In this document: positions 15,899-23,856 of the stretch, piece after piece | Layout: each line of letters starts with the position of its first letter | Numbering within the stretch: position 1 is the first letter of the stretch | Source of the DNA: Micromonospora eburnea | GTDB taxonomy: Bacteria; Actinomycetota; Actinomycetes; Mycobacteriales; Micromonosporaceae | Assembly: GCF_900090225.1 (NCBI RefSeq) | Contig: NZ_FMHY01000002.1 | Span: forward strand, 1 to 64,000 | DNA: 64,000 bases | Direction: 5' to 3' | Notes under the pieces: generated by a model | Databases searched by the model: none | Told to the model about the DNA's origin: nothing | Seen by the model: the letters and a program-made list of their open reading frames with translations, nothing else | Made by a program: the position numbers and the translations under genes

Positions 15899-16792
15899 GT
15901 GCTGGAGCGGTACGAGGTCGAGACGTTCCTGACCCTGGCCGAGGAGCTGCACTTCGGGCGTACCGCCGAGCGGCTGCGGGTAACCACCGGGCGGATCAGT
16001 CACGTGGTGCGCAAGCTGGAACGCCGGATCGGCGCGCCGCTGTTCGAGCGGACCAGCCGGGTCGTCCGGCTCACGCCGATCGGCGCCCGCCTGGCCGACG
16101 ACCTGCGCCCGTTGGCGGCCGGGATGGCGGAGGCCGTTCAGCGCGCGGTCGAGGCCGGGCGGGGGCTGACCGGGGAGCTACGGGTGGCGTTCGTCGGTGA
16201 GTCGACCGCGCCGGTCCTGCTCCGCGCCGTCGCCCTGTTCTCCGAGCGTCATCCGGACTGCGTGGTGCACGTCCACGAGGCGCCGCTGGCCACGACCCGG
16301 TCGAGCCTGCGGGACGGCACGATCGACGTGCTCATCGCGTCGTACCCCTTCGACGGCATGGCGAACGGCCCGGCGCTGCTGCACGAGCAGCGGGTGCTCG
16401 CGGTGGCCGCGAACCATCCGCTGGCGGGCGCGGAGTCGGTGTCGCTGGAGGCGCTGGCCGAGCATCCGGTGGTTCAGTACCCGGCGGTGACCTCGGCGGA
16501 ATTCAAGCAGGACCGTACCCCGGACCGGACGCCGTCGGGCCGGCCGGTGCCGAAGGGCCCGTCGGGCGACACCTTCTCCGAGATGCTGTCGCTGGTGGCG
16601 ATGGGCCGGGGGGTGCTGCCGGTGGGCGAGCAGACCCGGCGCTACTACCCCCGGCCCGACCTGGCGTACGTGCCGATCCGCGACGCGCCGCCGATCCGGC
16701 GCGGTCCGGTGTGGCTGGCCAGCAACTCCACCGCCCGGGTACGCGAGTTCGTCCGCGCCGCGGTCGACGCCAATCCCGCGCCCGTGGACTGA
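15899..16792 (+). CDS. LysR family transcriptional regulator
   Basis: 297 residues. The N-terminal winged helix-turn-helix reads VETFLTLAEELHFGRTAERL, then HVVRKLERRIGAPLFERTS, as in LysR proteins. The effector domain starts near residue 90 (GELRVAFVGESTAPVLLRAV) and ends with ARVREFVRAAVDA. GTG at 15899 is chosen because GGTGGGGG precedes it by about five bases. The GTG at 15887 is an alternative, and longer extensions read through the promoter of the divergent genes. A LysR gene divergent from a small operon commonly controls that operon, here DUF1801-VOC; the ligand is unknown. Confidence 0.87.
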   Translation: MLERYEVETFLTLAEELHFGRTAERLRVTTGRISHVVRKLERRIGAPLFERTSRVVRLTPIGARLADDLRPLAAGMAEAVQRAVEAGRGLTGELRVAFVGESTAPVLLRAVALFSERHPDCVVHVHEAPLATTRSSLRDGTIDVLIASYPFDGMANGPALLHEQRVLAVAANHPLAGAESVSLEALAEHPVVQYPAVTSAEFKQDRTPDRTPSGRPVPKGPSGDTFSEMLSLVAMGRGVLPVGEQTRRYYPRPDLAYVPIRDAPPIRRGPVWLASNSTARVREFVRAAVDANPAPVD

Positions 16793-16808
16793 GCGACAGC
16801 CGCGAGCC

Positions 16809-17879
16809 TCAACCGGCGTTGACGATCAGCGGCCGGAGGTCCCTGCGGGGGATCAGCGCGACGACCAGCAGGGCCAGCGCGCAGGCGGCGCCGACCAGGA
16901 ACAGCAGCGAGCAGGTCGGCTGCCCGAGCCACTCCCAGAGCGGGTGCCAGGTGGGGTGCGGCTCGCCGAGGTGATGAGGGAACAGTGACGCCGTGGAGAG
17001 CAGCGCGGGCGCCCACCACAGGAAGAGGGCGATGGCGAGCAGGGCGGCCACGCCCCGGCGGCCCTCGGTGCGCCGGCTCGCCCAGGCGAACACCAGCCAG
17101 GTGAGCACGCCCCCGGCCAGGCCGGCCAGCACGGCGGCGGGCAGCACCGCCGGCGGCGTCGCCCGCTGCATCTCCACCCCGAGGTACGAGTTGTAGGACG
17201 CGTCGTGGAAGGTCGCCCGGAGCACGGTGTCGTCCCGGTGAGCGATCAGGGTGGTCTGGACCGGCTGGCTCGCCCGGTGGCAGGTCGCCGAGGCGCACAC
17301 CTCAAGGACCTCGGTGGCCGGCGCGTACACCTGCCAGCCGCCGGCCTGGAGGCGCTGCCGGGCGGTTGCCAGGGCCTCCGCCTCCGACATCGGTGCGGGG
17401 CCGGCCGCCGACGCGACGGCCATGCCCTCCTGGTATTCGCCGCCGTCGCCGAACAGCACCGGCTTTAGCGACCGCCACGTCAGCGGATTGTTGTAGAAGA
17501 CGAAGAGCGCCGGGGCGGTCATGATGTCGTCGTCGAGCTGATGGCCGGGGAACGCCTCGGCGAAGACCGCCGCGACCTCGTCCCGGTCCGGCTGCGGCCG
17601 GGACGTCTCCCAGGCGATCCGGGCGGCCAGCGACGCGGTGAACAGGCCGCAGATCAGCGCGGTGAGGACCGCCCAGGCGCCGACGCTGGTGCTGGCCGGC
17701 CGGCCGAGGCGGCAGCGTAGGCCGCCACGGACCAGGTCGAACGCCTCCCGTACGGTCGGCCGGGTCCGCCCGGCGGGTGCGGTGTCGAGCAGCAGGCCGA
17801 GGATCTCCTCGCCGCGTTCCCGCCGGTACGCCCTGGGATAGGCGAGCAGTAACCAGCGGTAGTAACGGGTGAGCGACAT
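16809..17879 (-). CDS. Membrane protein of the PadR-associated permease-prefix type
   Basis: 356 residues. The soluble N-terminus LTRYYRWLLLAYPRAYRRER is typical of actinobacterial proteins partnered with PadR regulators. One span (VLTALICGLFTASLAARIA) follows, then an extracytoplasmic stretch of about 140 residues with two Cys (EVCASATC). Three to four C-terminal spans include AVLAGLAGGVLTWLVFAWA, LLAIALFLWWAPALL and LFLVGAACALALLVVAL. The function is unknown. The PadR gene lies 42 bases upstream on the same strand, so the membrane protein is probably under its control, perhaps sensing a drug or envelope stress. Confidence 0.65.
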   Translation of the reverse strand: MSLTRYYRWLLLAYPRAYRRERGEEILGLLLDTAPAGRTRPTVREAFDLVRGGLRCRLGRPASTSVGAWAVLTALICGLFTASLAARIAWETSRPQPDRDEVAAVFAEAFPGHQLDDDIMTAPALFVFYNNPLTWRSLKPVLFGDGGEYQEGMAVASAAGPAPMSEAEALATARQRLQAGGWQVYAPATEVLEVCASATCHRASQPVQTTLIAHRDDTVLRATFHDASYNSYLGVEMQRATPPAVLPAAVLAGLAGGVLTWLVFAWASRRTEGRRGVAALLAIALFLWWAPALLSTASLFPHHLGEPHPTWHPLWEWLGQPTCSLLFLVGAACALALLVVALIPRRDLRPLIVNAG

Positions 17880-17921
17880 GGTCTCCCCTTCGTTCGGGAG
17901 CGCGGGCGGGCGGCGAGCGGG

Positions 17922-18251
17922 TCAGGCGGTGTGCGGGCGCAGAGCGCGCAGCCGGGTCTCGGCCGCGGTGGCGAGCTGGCGCATCCGGGCGGTCTCGGCC
18001 TGTAGGGCGTCGAGCCCACCGGGGGTGAGCCGGTAGTAGCGGCGCAGCCGCCCGTCCACCACCTCTTCCCGGTCCGGCTCCACGAGTCCCTGCGCGGTCA
18101 GCCGGTCGAGCGCGGTGTAGAGGGTGCCGGGCAGCAGGGTGCCGCGCCGCCCGGAGAGCACGGCGACCTCCTGGATGATCCCGTAGCCGTGCCGGGGGCC
18201 GGCCGCGAGCGCGGTGAGGATCAGGAACGTCGGCTCGCGCATCTGGCTCAC
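17922..18251 (-). CDS. PadR family transcriptional regulator
   Basis: 109 residues, the normal PadR size. REPTFLILTALAAGPRHGYG, then GTLLPGTLYTALDRLTAQGL and RRYYRLTPGGLDALQAE, form the winged helix and C-terminal helix. PadR proteins usually repress an adjacent membrane or efflux gene and respond to drugs or phenolics. No Shine-Dalgarno sequence precedes the start. A TATATA/TATATG -10 box on this strand ends about 8-10 bases ahead of GTG 18251, so a leaderless mRNA is plausible. ATG 18242 is an alternative start. Confidence 0.85.
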   Translation of the reverse strand: MSQMREPTFLILTALAAGPRHGYGIIQEVAVLSGRRGTLLPGTLYTALDRLTAQGLVEPDREEVVDGRLRRYYRLTPGGLDALQAETARMRQLATAAETRLRALRPHTA

Positions 18252-18365
18252 GCGGACAACATATATAAGTGATCGATACATGGGCAACACCTTGACCCTT
18301 ACCTTGGGGCAAGGCCGAGCGTGGTCCGTGCCGGTCGCCGTGACCGGCACGAGGAGGATGCGTCC

Positions 18366-19418
18366 GTGGAGCTGCTGACCATCGGGGCGTTCGCCCGCGC
18401 GGCGCGACTGACGCCGAAGGCGCTACGGCTCTACGACGAGTTGGGGCTGTTGCCGCCCACCGCCGTCGACCCGCACACGGGCTACCGCTACTACGAACCG
18501 GCGCAGCTCGGCCCGGCCCGGCTGATCGCCGCGCTGCGCCGGGCCGGGATGCCGCTCGCCGACATCCGGGCCGTCTGCGCCCTGCCGCCGAGGGCAGCGG
18601 CCGAGGCGGTCGACGCCTGGTGGCGGCGGGTCAGCGCGGACACGGCGGCCCGCGGTCGGGCCGTGGCGCTCCTCGTCGGTCAGCTCGCCGAGAGGGAGTC
18701 CACCATGTCCGAAACCACCTTCCGGTACGCCGTCCGCTGCGAGACCGGTGCGGTCCGGGATTCCAACGAGGACACCGCGTACGCCAGCCCGAACCTGCTC
18801 GCCGTGGCGGACGGCATGCGCGGCCCCGGTGGCGCCGCCGCCAGCGCCGCCGCCGTCGAGGCGCTCCGGCCGCTGGAGCTGACCGACGTGCCGGCCACCG
18901 AGCTGCTCGCCACGCTGGCCGACGCGGTGACGTCGGCCGACCGCACGGTACGCGCCGCCGCCACCGAGGGGCACCAACCGGTCACCACCCTCACCGCGAT
19001 CCTGCGCCGCGGGTCGCAGCTGGCCCTGGTGCACGTCGGGGACACCCGGGCGTACCTGCTGCGCGGGGGCGAGCTGTTCCGGCTCACCCAGGACCACACG
19101 TACGTGCAGTCGCTGGTCGACCAGGGCCGGCTCAGCCCGGCCGGGGTGGCCGGGCACCCACAGCGGGCCCTGCTGGTGCGGGCGCTCGGGGCCGGTGCTC
19201 AGGTCGAGGCCGACCTGGCGCTGCGTACCGCCCTGCCCGGCGACCGCTACCTGCTCTGCTCCGACGGGCTCTCCACGGTGCTCGAACCGGCGGCGCTGCA
19301 CGGCGCGCTCGCTGCCGACGACCCGGAGACCGCCGTCGGGCGCCTGGTCGACCTCGCCTACGCCGAGGGCGCGCCGGACAACGTCGCCTGCGTGGTCGCC
19401 GACGTGGTGCCCGCGTAA
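18366..19418 (+). CDS. MerR-type DNA-binding domain fused to PP2C phosphatase
   Basis: 350 residues. Residues 1-72 are a MerR helix-turn-helix (LTIGAFARAARLTPKALRLY, then DPHTGYRYYEPAQL). A helical linker runs to about 115. Residues about 118-350 are a PP2C Ser/Thr phosphatase. Metal-binding Asp residues appear in RDSNEDTAY, AVADGMRG, LCSDGLSTV and PDNVACVV, so the phosphatase looks active. GTG 18366 follows GAGGAGG. The fusion suggests a DNA-bound regulator that dephosphorylates a neighbour or itself; its target is unknown. It is divergent from the PadR pair with about 115 bases between. Confidence 0.85.
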   Translation: MELLTIGAFARAARLTPKALRLYDELGLLPPTAVDPHTGYRYYEPAQLGPARLIAALRRAGMPLADIRAVCALPPRAAAEAVDAWWRRVSADTAARGRAVALLVGQLAERESTMSETTFRYAVRCETGAVRDSNEDTAYASPNLLAVADGMRGPGGAAASAAAVEALRPLELTDVPATELLATLADAVTSADRTVRAAATEGHQPVTTLTAILRRGSQLALVHVGDTRAYLLRGGELFRLTQDHTYVQSLVDQGRLSPAGVAGHPQRALLVRALGAGAQVEADLALRTALPGDRYLLCSDGLSTVLEPAALHGALAADDPETAVGRLVDLAYAEGAPDNVACVVADVVPA

Positions 19419-19491
19419 CCCTAGCCACTGCTTCCCTGTTCGAGCACGACCTTCACGTCACGGTCGTACGCCTGGTCGTACTCTGGCGATC

Positions 19492-20370
19492 ATGCGGATT
19501 GGCATCGTGATCCTGCCCGACCAGCGCTGGTCGGAGTCGCGGCGGCGCTGGCAGCAGGCGGAAGAGTGGGGCTTCGACCACGCCTGGACGTACGACCACC
19601 TGGGCTGGCGGGATCTGGTCGACGGCCCCTGGTTCGACTCGACGACCACGTTGACCGCCGCTGCGACGGTCACCTCGCGGATCCGCCTCGGCACGCTGGT
19701 CGCCTCGCCCAACTTCCGGCATCCGGCGGCGTTCGCCCGGCAGGTGACCGCCCTGGACGACGTCTCCGGCGGTCGGCTGCTGCTCGGCCTCGGCGCGGGC
19801 GGCATCGGCTTCGACGCCACCGTACTCGGCGGGGAGACCCTGCCGCCGGGGCGGCGGGTCGACCGGTTCGCCGAGTTCACCGAGCTGCTGGACCTGATCC
19901 TGCGCGAGGACGGCACCACGTGGCGCGGCGAGTGGTTCGCCGCCGTGGACGCCCGGAACAACCCCGGCTGCGTGCAGCAGCCCCGGGTGCCGTTCGTGAT
20001 GGCCGCGAACGGGTCCCGCTCGATGCGGCTGGCAGCCCGGTTCGGGCAGGGGTGGGTGACCACCGGCCTCGGCGGCGACGACCTGGAGAGCTGGTGGTTG
20101 TCCGTCGAGGACCTCTCCGCCCGGATGGACGTGGTCCTCGACCGGGCGGGCCGCGATCCGGCCACCCTGGACCGCTACCTGTCGCTCGACTCGGCGCCGG
20201 CCTTCTCGCTCACGAACGTGGACTTCTTCGCCGAGCAGGTCGCTCGGGCCGCCCGGCTCGGCTTCACCGACGTGGTGACGCACTGGCCCCGCGCCAGCAG
20301 TTGGTACGCCGGTGACGAGGCGGTGCTGGTGGCGGCGGCCGGTCTGCTGCCCGAGCTGCGGCGGCTCTGA
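19492..20370 (+). CDS. LLM class (F420/flavin-dependent) oxidoreductase
   Basis: 292 residues with a luciferase-like TIM barrel. RIGIVILPDQRWSESRRRW starts strand 1. TVTSRIRLGTLVASPNFRHP, QVTALDDVSGGRLLLGLGAG and FVMAANGSRSMRLAARFGQG are the conserved LLM blocks. In actinomycetes such proteins commonly use coenzyme F420, but FMN use cannot be excluded. The substrate is unknown. A palindromic repeat and the convergent ASCH gene follow. Confidence 0.85.
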   Translation: MRIGIVILPDQRWSESRRRWQQAEEWGFDHAWTYDHLGWRDLVDGPWFDSTTTLTAAATVTSRIRLGTLVASPNFRHPAAFARQVTALDDVSGGRLLLGLGAGGIGFDATVLGGETLPPGRRVDRFAEFTELLDLILREDGTTWRGEWFAAVDARNNPGCVQQPRVPFVMAANGSRSMRLAARFGQGWVTTGLGGDDLESWWLSVEDLSARMDVVLDRAGRDPATLDRYLSLDSAPAFSLTNVDFFAEQVARAARLGFTDVVTHWPRASSWYAGDEAVLVAAAGLLPELRRL

Positions 20371-20386
20371 CGCGGCTCGGCTCTTG

Positions 20387-20450
20387 GTGGTTAAGAAGGG
20401 GCCCCTGCTCTACCGGAGGCGTTAAGAAGGGCCCCCTCCTTACACCTCAG
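20387..20450. repeat. Dispersed GGGGCCCC palindromic element, copy 2
   Basis: On the minus strand it reads as copy 1: a palindrome, TTAACGCCTCCGGTAGAG, a second palindrome, TTAAC. The ASCH stop codon (20447-20449) lies inside its CACCTCAG end. It sits between convergent genes. Confidence 0.85.
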
Positions 20451-20881
20451 GTGCCGAGGTCGCCGGTGCTGATGCCGCCGTCCCCGGCGGAGACCAGGCG
20501 GAACCGGATGCAGACCACCTGCGAGTCGTCGTCGACCGGAAAGCCCACCGAGGCCCAGAAACGGCGGTGCCCCTCCCGCCACTCCTCGATGGACCGGTCA
20601 CCCTCCCCTTCCGAGCGGGCGAAGTCCCAGGACACGTCGGCGAACCGGACCACCTCGACGCCGGTGACCTCGACCACGCCCACCAGTGCGTCGTGGTCGT
20701 CGACCAGCACCAGCCGTTCGCCGACGTGTTCCAGTTCCTCGTTCTCGTCGGCGTACTCGGAGGTGAGCAGGCCGGCGGTGGCGGTCTTCACGCCGGCCAG
20801 CACGAGGGTGTTGAGGTTGGTGCGCAGCTCGCCGGGTGAGCCGAGGGCGAGGGTGCGAAGTCCTCCGATGCGGGGCCACAT
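20447..20881 (-). CDS. ASCH domain protein
   Basis: 144 residues. NTLVLAGVKTATAGLLTSEY, ERLVLVDDHDALVGVVEVTG and the end region form the ASCH beta-barrel, related to PUA domains, which bind RNA or modified nucleobases. Some members hydrolyse N4-acetylcytidine, but that residue set cannot be confirmed here. The last codons fall inside a dispersed palindromic repeat that supplies the stop. A fragment of a questin-oxidase-like gene lies just upstream on the same strand. Confidence 0.82.
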   Translation of the reverse strand: MWPRIGGLRTLALGSPGELRTNLNTLVLAGVKTATAGLLTSEYADENEELEHVGERLVLVDDHDALVGVVEVTGVEVVRFADVSWDFARSEGEGDRSIEEWREGHRRFWASVGFPVDDDSQVVCIRFRLVSAGDGGISTGDLGT

Positions 20882-20889
20882 CCTGCCGA

Positions 20890-21045
20890 GGCTAGTAGCC
20901 GGCCGTCCGCCCGTCGCGGGATTTCGTCCGCCCCCCGGGACAGCGCCTCGACCGCCATCGGCCCGCGGTCGGACAGCCCGTCCCGGTATTCCGGGCCGGT
21001 ACGGTGCAGCCGCTGTTACGCCTCGTCCAGGATGTCGTCCGCCAT
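20890..21045 (-). pseudogene. N-terminal remnant of a questin oxidase-like (DUF4243) gene
   Basis: From an ATG at 21045 the frame reads MADDILDEA, then TAA at codon 10. It continues QRLHRTGPEYRDGLSDRG, PMAVEALSRGADEIPRRADG. This matches the start of DUF4243 proteins, which have a TGPEF...SNHGPMAAEAL block. The stop interrupts the conserved helix and nothing of the remaining 300 or so residues follows before the ASCH gene. It is dead and truncated. The family match is from memory of the motif. Confidence 0.6.
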
Positions 21046-21078
21046 GTGGCGATCCTCGAAGTTGAACCGACCTTCAGG

Positions 21079-21714
21079 TCAACCCGGCGTCGCACGTTCG
21101 AGGTCGTCTCCGGTGAGCAGGGCGCGTAGCCGGAGCCGCTCGGCGACGTACGGCGGGCAGGTCGCGACGAGCGCCGCCGTACCGACCAGCTCCGCCCCAC
21201 TGGCCTGGACCAGTCGGACGAGCGCGTCCAGTTGGGCGCCGGTGGCCACCCAGTCGTCGACGAGCAGCACCCGGTCGCCGGGGCCGAGCCGGTGGCCGTC
21301 CACTCCCAGCCGTAGCCGGCGGCCCCGGTAGTCCGGTGTCGTCTCGGTCCAGCGCATCGGGCCGACCCGCCGGCGCTGGCCGCCCTCCTTGTACGCCGGC
21401 AGGAAACCGGCGCCGGCGGCCACCGCGACCAGCGGGCCGAGCAGCAGCCCGGTCACCTCGGGCGCGACCACCACGGTCGGCCGGGCGGCCGGGAACAGGC
21501 CGGCCAGGGCCGGTCCGATGCCGGCCAGCACCTCCGGATCCCGCCACCAGCCGGAGGCGTCGCTGACCAGATGACTGCTGTCCGGGCCGGGGTCGACCCA
21601 GCGGAACAGCTCGACCAGGCGTCGGCTCAGCACGACACCCATCCTCGGACACCGCCGCCAGTCGATCTCCGCATGGTCAGTGGCCAGCGCTCCTTCCTCC
21701 GTTCGGATGAGCAA
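21079..21714 (-). CDS. Phosphoribosyltransferase family protein
   Basis: About 211 residues. DRVLLVDDWVATGAQLDALV is the PRPP-binding loop of type I phosphoribosyltransferases. PTVVVAPEVTGLLLGPLVA is the loop ahead of it, as in adenine or xanthine PRTases. It should transfer phosphoribose from PRPP to a base or act as a regulator; the base is not predictable. The start is uncertain. TTG at 21714 has no ribosome site, while GGAGGAAGGAG lies 21-31 bases further in, ahead of an in-frame CTG. A later ATG (MGVVLSRRLVELF) is a third option. Confidence 0.7.
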   Translation of the reverse strand: MLIRTEEGALATDHAEIDWRRCPRMGVVLSRRLVELFRWVDPGPDSSHLVSDASGWWRDPEVLAGIGPALAGLFPAARPTVVVAPEVTGLLLGPLVAVAAGAGFLPAYKEGGQRRRVGPMRWTETTPDYRGRRLRLGVDGHRLGPGDRVLLVDDWVATGAQLDALVRLVQASGAELVGTAALVATCPPYVAERLRLRALLTGDDLERATPG

Positions 21715-21772
21715 ATTTCACACGAGTGGATAGACGTATCAGGGTAAATGTGAGCATAGCACCATGATCACG

Positions 21773-21802
21773 TTGACTTCGGAAGTGCTTCTCTCGTTAC
21801 GG
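21773..21802 (+). promoter_or_regulatory. Candidate promoter for RlpA-like gene
   Basis: TTGACT (21773-21778) is followed after 18 bases by TTACGG. The surrounding 21715-21780 is unusually AT-rich for this genome. Confidence 0.35.
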
Positions 21803-21840
21803 TCCGAGCCGGTTTGTTCAGCTGACGAAAGGACCGGTCG

Positions 21841-22497
21841 GTGGCTGGTAGGCATCTCCGTACCCGCAAGCTCTCCTCGCCCGCCGGCATCGCCGCCACC
21901 GCGGCCGTCGGCGTGCTGCTCGCCGTCGGCGGCACCGTCGGCGCGGTCCAGCTCACCTCGGGCGAGCCGGCCGCCGACTCCGCTCTCGCCGAGCCCAGCG
22001 TCGTCGCGGCTCCGCCGAGCACCCTCGCCCCCAGCCCGGCCTCCCCCTCCGCCTCGCCCAGCGCGTCCACCTCGCCGAGCCTCAGCCCGTCGCCGAAGGT
22101 CACCCCGAGTCCGAAGGCGACCCGGACCCAGGCCGCCTCGCGGAGCATGCCGCGCACCACGAGCCCGAAGCCGAAGCCGACGGCGACGAAGACCACCCCC
22201 GCGGCGAAGGTCGTCGACAGCGGCTCCTGCGGCGCGTCCTTCTACGACGAGGGGCAGATGACCGCGAACGGGGAGACCTTCAACCCGAACGCGCTGACCG
22301 CCGCGCACAAGACCCTGCCGTTCGACACGAAGGTCCGGGTGACCAATCCGGCCAACGGCAAGTCGGTGGTCGTCCGGATCAACGACCGCGGCCCGTTCAT
22401 CGCCGGCCGGTGCCTGGACCTGTCCCGCGCCGCCTTCGCGGCCATCGCCGCGACCAGTTTCGGTGAGGTGACCGTCCGGTACGAGGTGCTCGGCTGA
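21841..22497 (+). CDS. RlpA-like double-psi beta-barrel protein, secreted/anchored
   Basis: 218 residues. A membrane anchor or signal lies at about 18-40 ([16 protein letters not shown]). A Ser/Pro/Thr-rich linker of about 85 residues follows. The C-terminal barrel has [55 protein letters not shown] and [12 protein letters not shown]. The catalytic-type Asp in NDRGPF and the region around GQMTANGE match RlpA, which cuts naked glycan strands in some bacteria. GTG 21841 follows GAAAGGA. It is 4 bases ahead of the SpoIIE-type phosphatase gene, an apparent operon. Confidence 0.85.
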   Translation: MAGRHLRTRKLSSPAGIAATAAVGVLLAVGGTVGAVQLTSGEPAADSALAEPSVVAAPPSTLAPSPASPSASPSASTSPSLSPSPKVTPSPKATRTQAASRSMPRTTSPKPKPTATKTTPAAKVVDSGSCGASFYDEGQMTANGETFNPNALTAAHKTLPFDTKVRVTNPANGKSVVVRINDRGPFIAGRCLDLSRAAFAAIAATSFGEVTVRYEVLG

Positions 22498-22501
22498 TCC
22501 C

Positions 22502-23725
22502 GTGACCGGCGGCGATCGGGCCAGGAAGGCGATCCGGCCGGGCAGAACGTCCTCAGACGACGGGCCAGGTTCATTCACCGGTTCACCTCCATCAGGCATG
22601 CTGTCCGGTATACGCACGCAACCCTTCCAGCCGGGCCGTGGCCCGCTGAGCCCCGGATCCCGCGCCGGCCTCGGCGCGGCCCTCGCGCTGCTCGCCCTGG
22701 TCTCCGCCATGGAGTTGGCCGACGGGTCGAACGCGCACTACATCGCGCTGATGGTGACCGCCCCGTTGCTCGCCGCCGCGCTGGGATCGTGGCGGGTGGT
22801 GCTCGGGGTGGGGGTCCTCGCCACGGCGATCGGGGTCTCCTTCGCCCTCACCGAGCAGCCGCTGTCCCTGGTATCCGCCGTCAACGTCACCGGCGTCGCG
22901 CTGGCCACCGGGATCGCCGGCGCGGTGGCGGCGGTACGCCAGCGCCAGTCCGAGAAGATCGCCGAGCTGTCCCGGCTCGCCTCGGTCGCCCAGCAGGCGG
23001 TGCTCCGGCCGATCGGGCCGCAGGTGGGCACCCTCGCGGTGGCCGCCCGCTACATCTCCTCCACGGCCCGGGCCGAGATCGGCGGCGACCTGTACGAGGC
23101 CATGGACACCCCGTACGGCGTTCGCATGATCATCGGTGACGTGCGGGGCAAGGGGTTGGACGCGGTCCGGCTCGCCAGCATCGTGCTCGGCTCGTACCGG
23201 CACGTCGCGTACGAGCGGGCGGACCTGCGCGCGGTGGTGACCGATCTGGATCGGGCGGTGGCCCGCAACGTGGGCGACGAGGACTTCGTCACCGCCGCGC
23301 TGGTCGAGGAGCGCGGCGGCACCCTGACCATCGTCAACTGTGGGCACCCGCCGCCGCTGCTGCTGCGCCGGGGCGCGGTGATCCCGCTGGAACCGCCCGC
23401 GCCCGCGCCGCCGTTGGGTTTCATGCCGGTGGTCCGCCCCCGGGTGGAGCGGCTGGAACCGGGCGACCGGCTGCTGCTGTTCACCGACGGGCTCGGGGAG
23501 GCGCGCCGGGACGGCGAGTTCTTTCCGACGGCCGAACGGGCCTGGCAGCTGCTCGGCCACGGCACGGTCGCCGACGGCCTCGCCTCGCTGGAGACGGCCC
23601 TGGTCGAGTGGGTGCACGGGCGGCTCGACGACGACATCGCGCTGGTCCTGATGGAGTACACCGGCCCGCGTAGTGAGGTGACGGCCGCCGTGCCGAGCTG
23701 GGAGGTCGGCACGGCGGAGAGCTGA
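22502..23725 (+). CDS. Membrane PP2C (SpoIIE-type) serine phosphatase
   Basis: Up to 407 residues. Three or four N-terminal spans (LGAALALLALVSAMELA, ALMVTAPLLAAALGSW, VGVLATAIGVSFAL, VTGVALATGIAGAVAAV) are followed by a short coiled linker. The SpoIIE phosphatase domain starts near residue 180, with acidic metal sites in AEIGGDLYEA, IGDVRGKGLDA, LLFTDGLGEAR and DDDIALVLMEY. Such proteins dephosphorylate anti-anti-sigma factors or similar, linking a membrane signal to sigma-factor release. GTG 22502 is four bases past the RlpA-like stop; ATG 22598 is an alternative start. Confidence 0.85.
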   Translation: MTGGDRARKAIRPGRTSSDDGPGSFTGSPPSGMLSGIRTQPFQPGRGPLSPGSRAGLGAALALLALVSAMELADGSNAHYIALMVTAPLLAAALGSWRVVLGVGVLATAIGVSFALTEQPLSLVSAVNVTGVALATGIAGAVAAVRQRQSEKIAELSRLASVAQQAVLRPIGPQVGTLAVAARYISSTARAEIGGDLYEAMDTPYGVRMIIGDVRGKGLDAVRLASIVLGSYRHVAYERADLRAVVTDLDRAVARNVGDEDFVTAALVEERGGTLTIVNCGHPPPLLLRRGAVIPLEPPAPAPPLGFMPVVRPRVERLEPGDRLLLFTDGLGEARRDGEFFPTAERAWQLLGHGTVADGLASLETALVEWVHGRLDDDIALVLMEYTGPRSEVTAAVPSWEVGTAES

Positions 23726-23780
23726 GCCTCCGGTCGGTCGTCGCTGAACCGGTGTAATGGCTGTCACTTCCGGGATCGGC

Positions 23781-23829
23781 TTGTGATTGCTACCGACGAG
23801 TAATACAGTTTGGGTTACTGATCGGTAAC
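23781..23829 (+). promoter_or_regulatory. Promoter with palindromic operator upstream of fadE5-like gene
   Basis: TTGTGA (23781-23786), 17 bases, TACAGT (23804-23809). GTTACTGATCGGTAAC at 23814-23829 lies across the likely start of transcription and differs at one position from the perfect palindrome at 1244-1259. Repression by a shared TetR-like regulator is inferred. Confidence 0.6.
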
Positions 23830-23856
23830 AGCTGTTCGGAAGCGGGGCCAGCGAGC

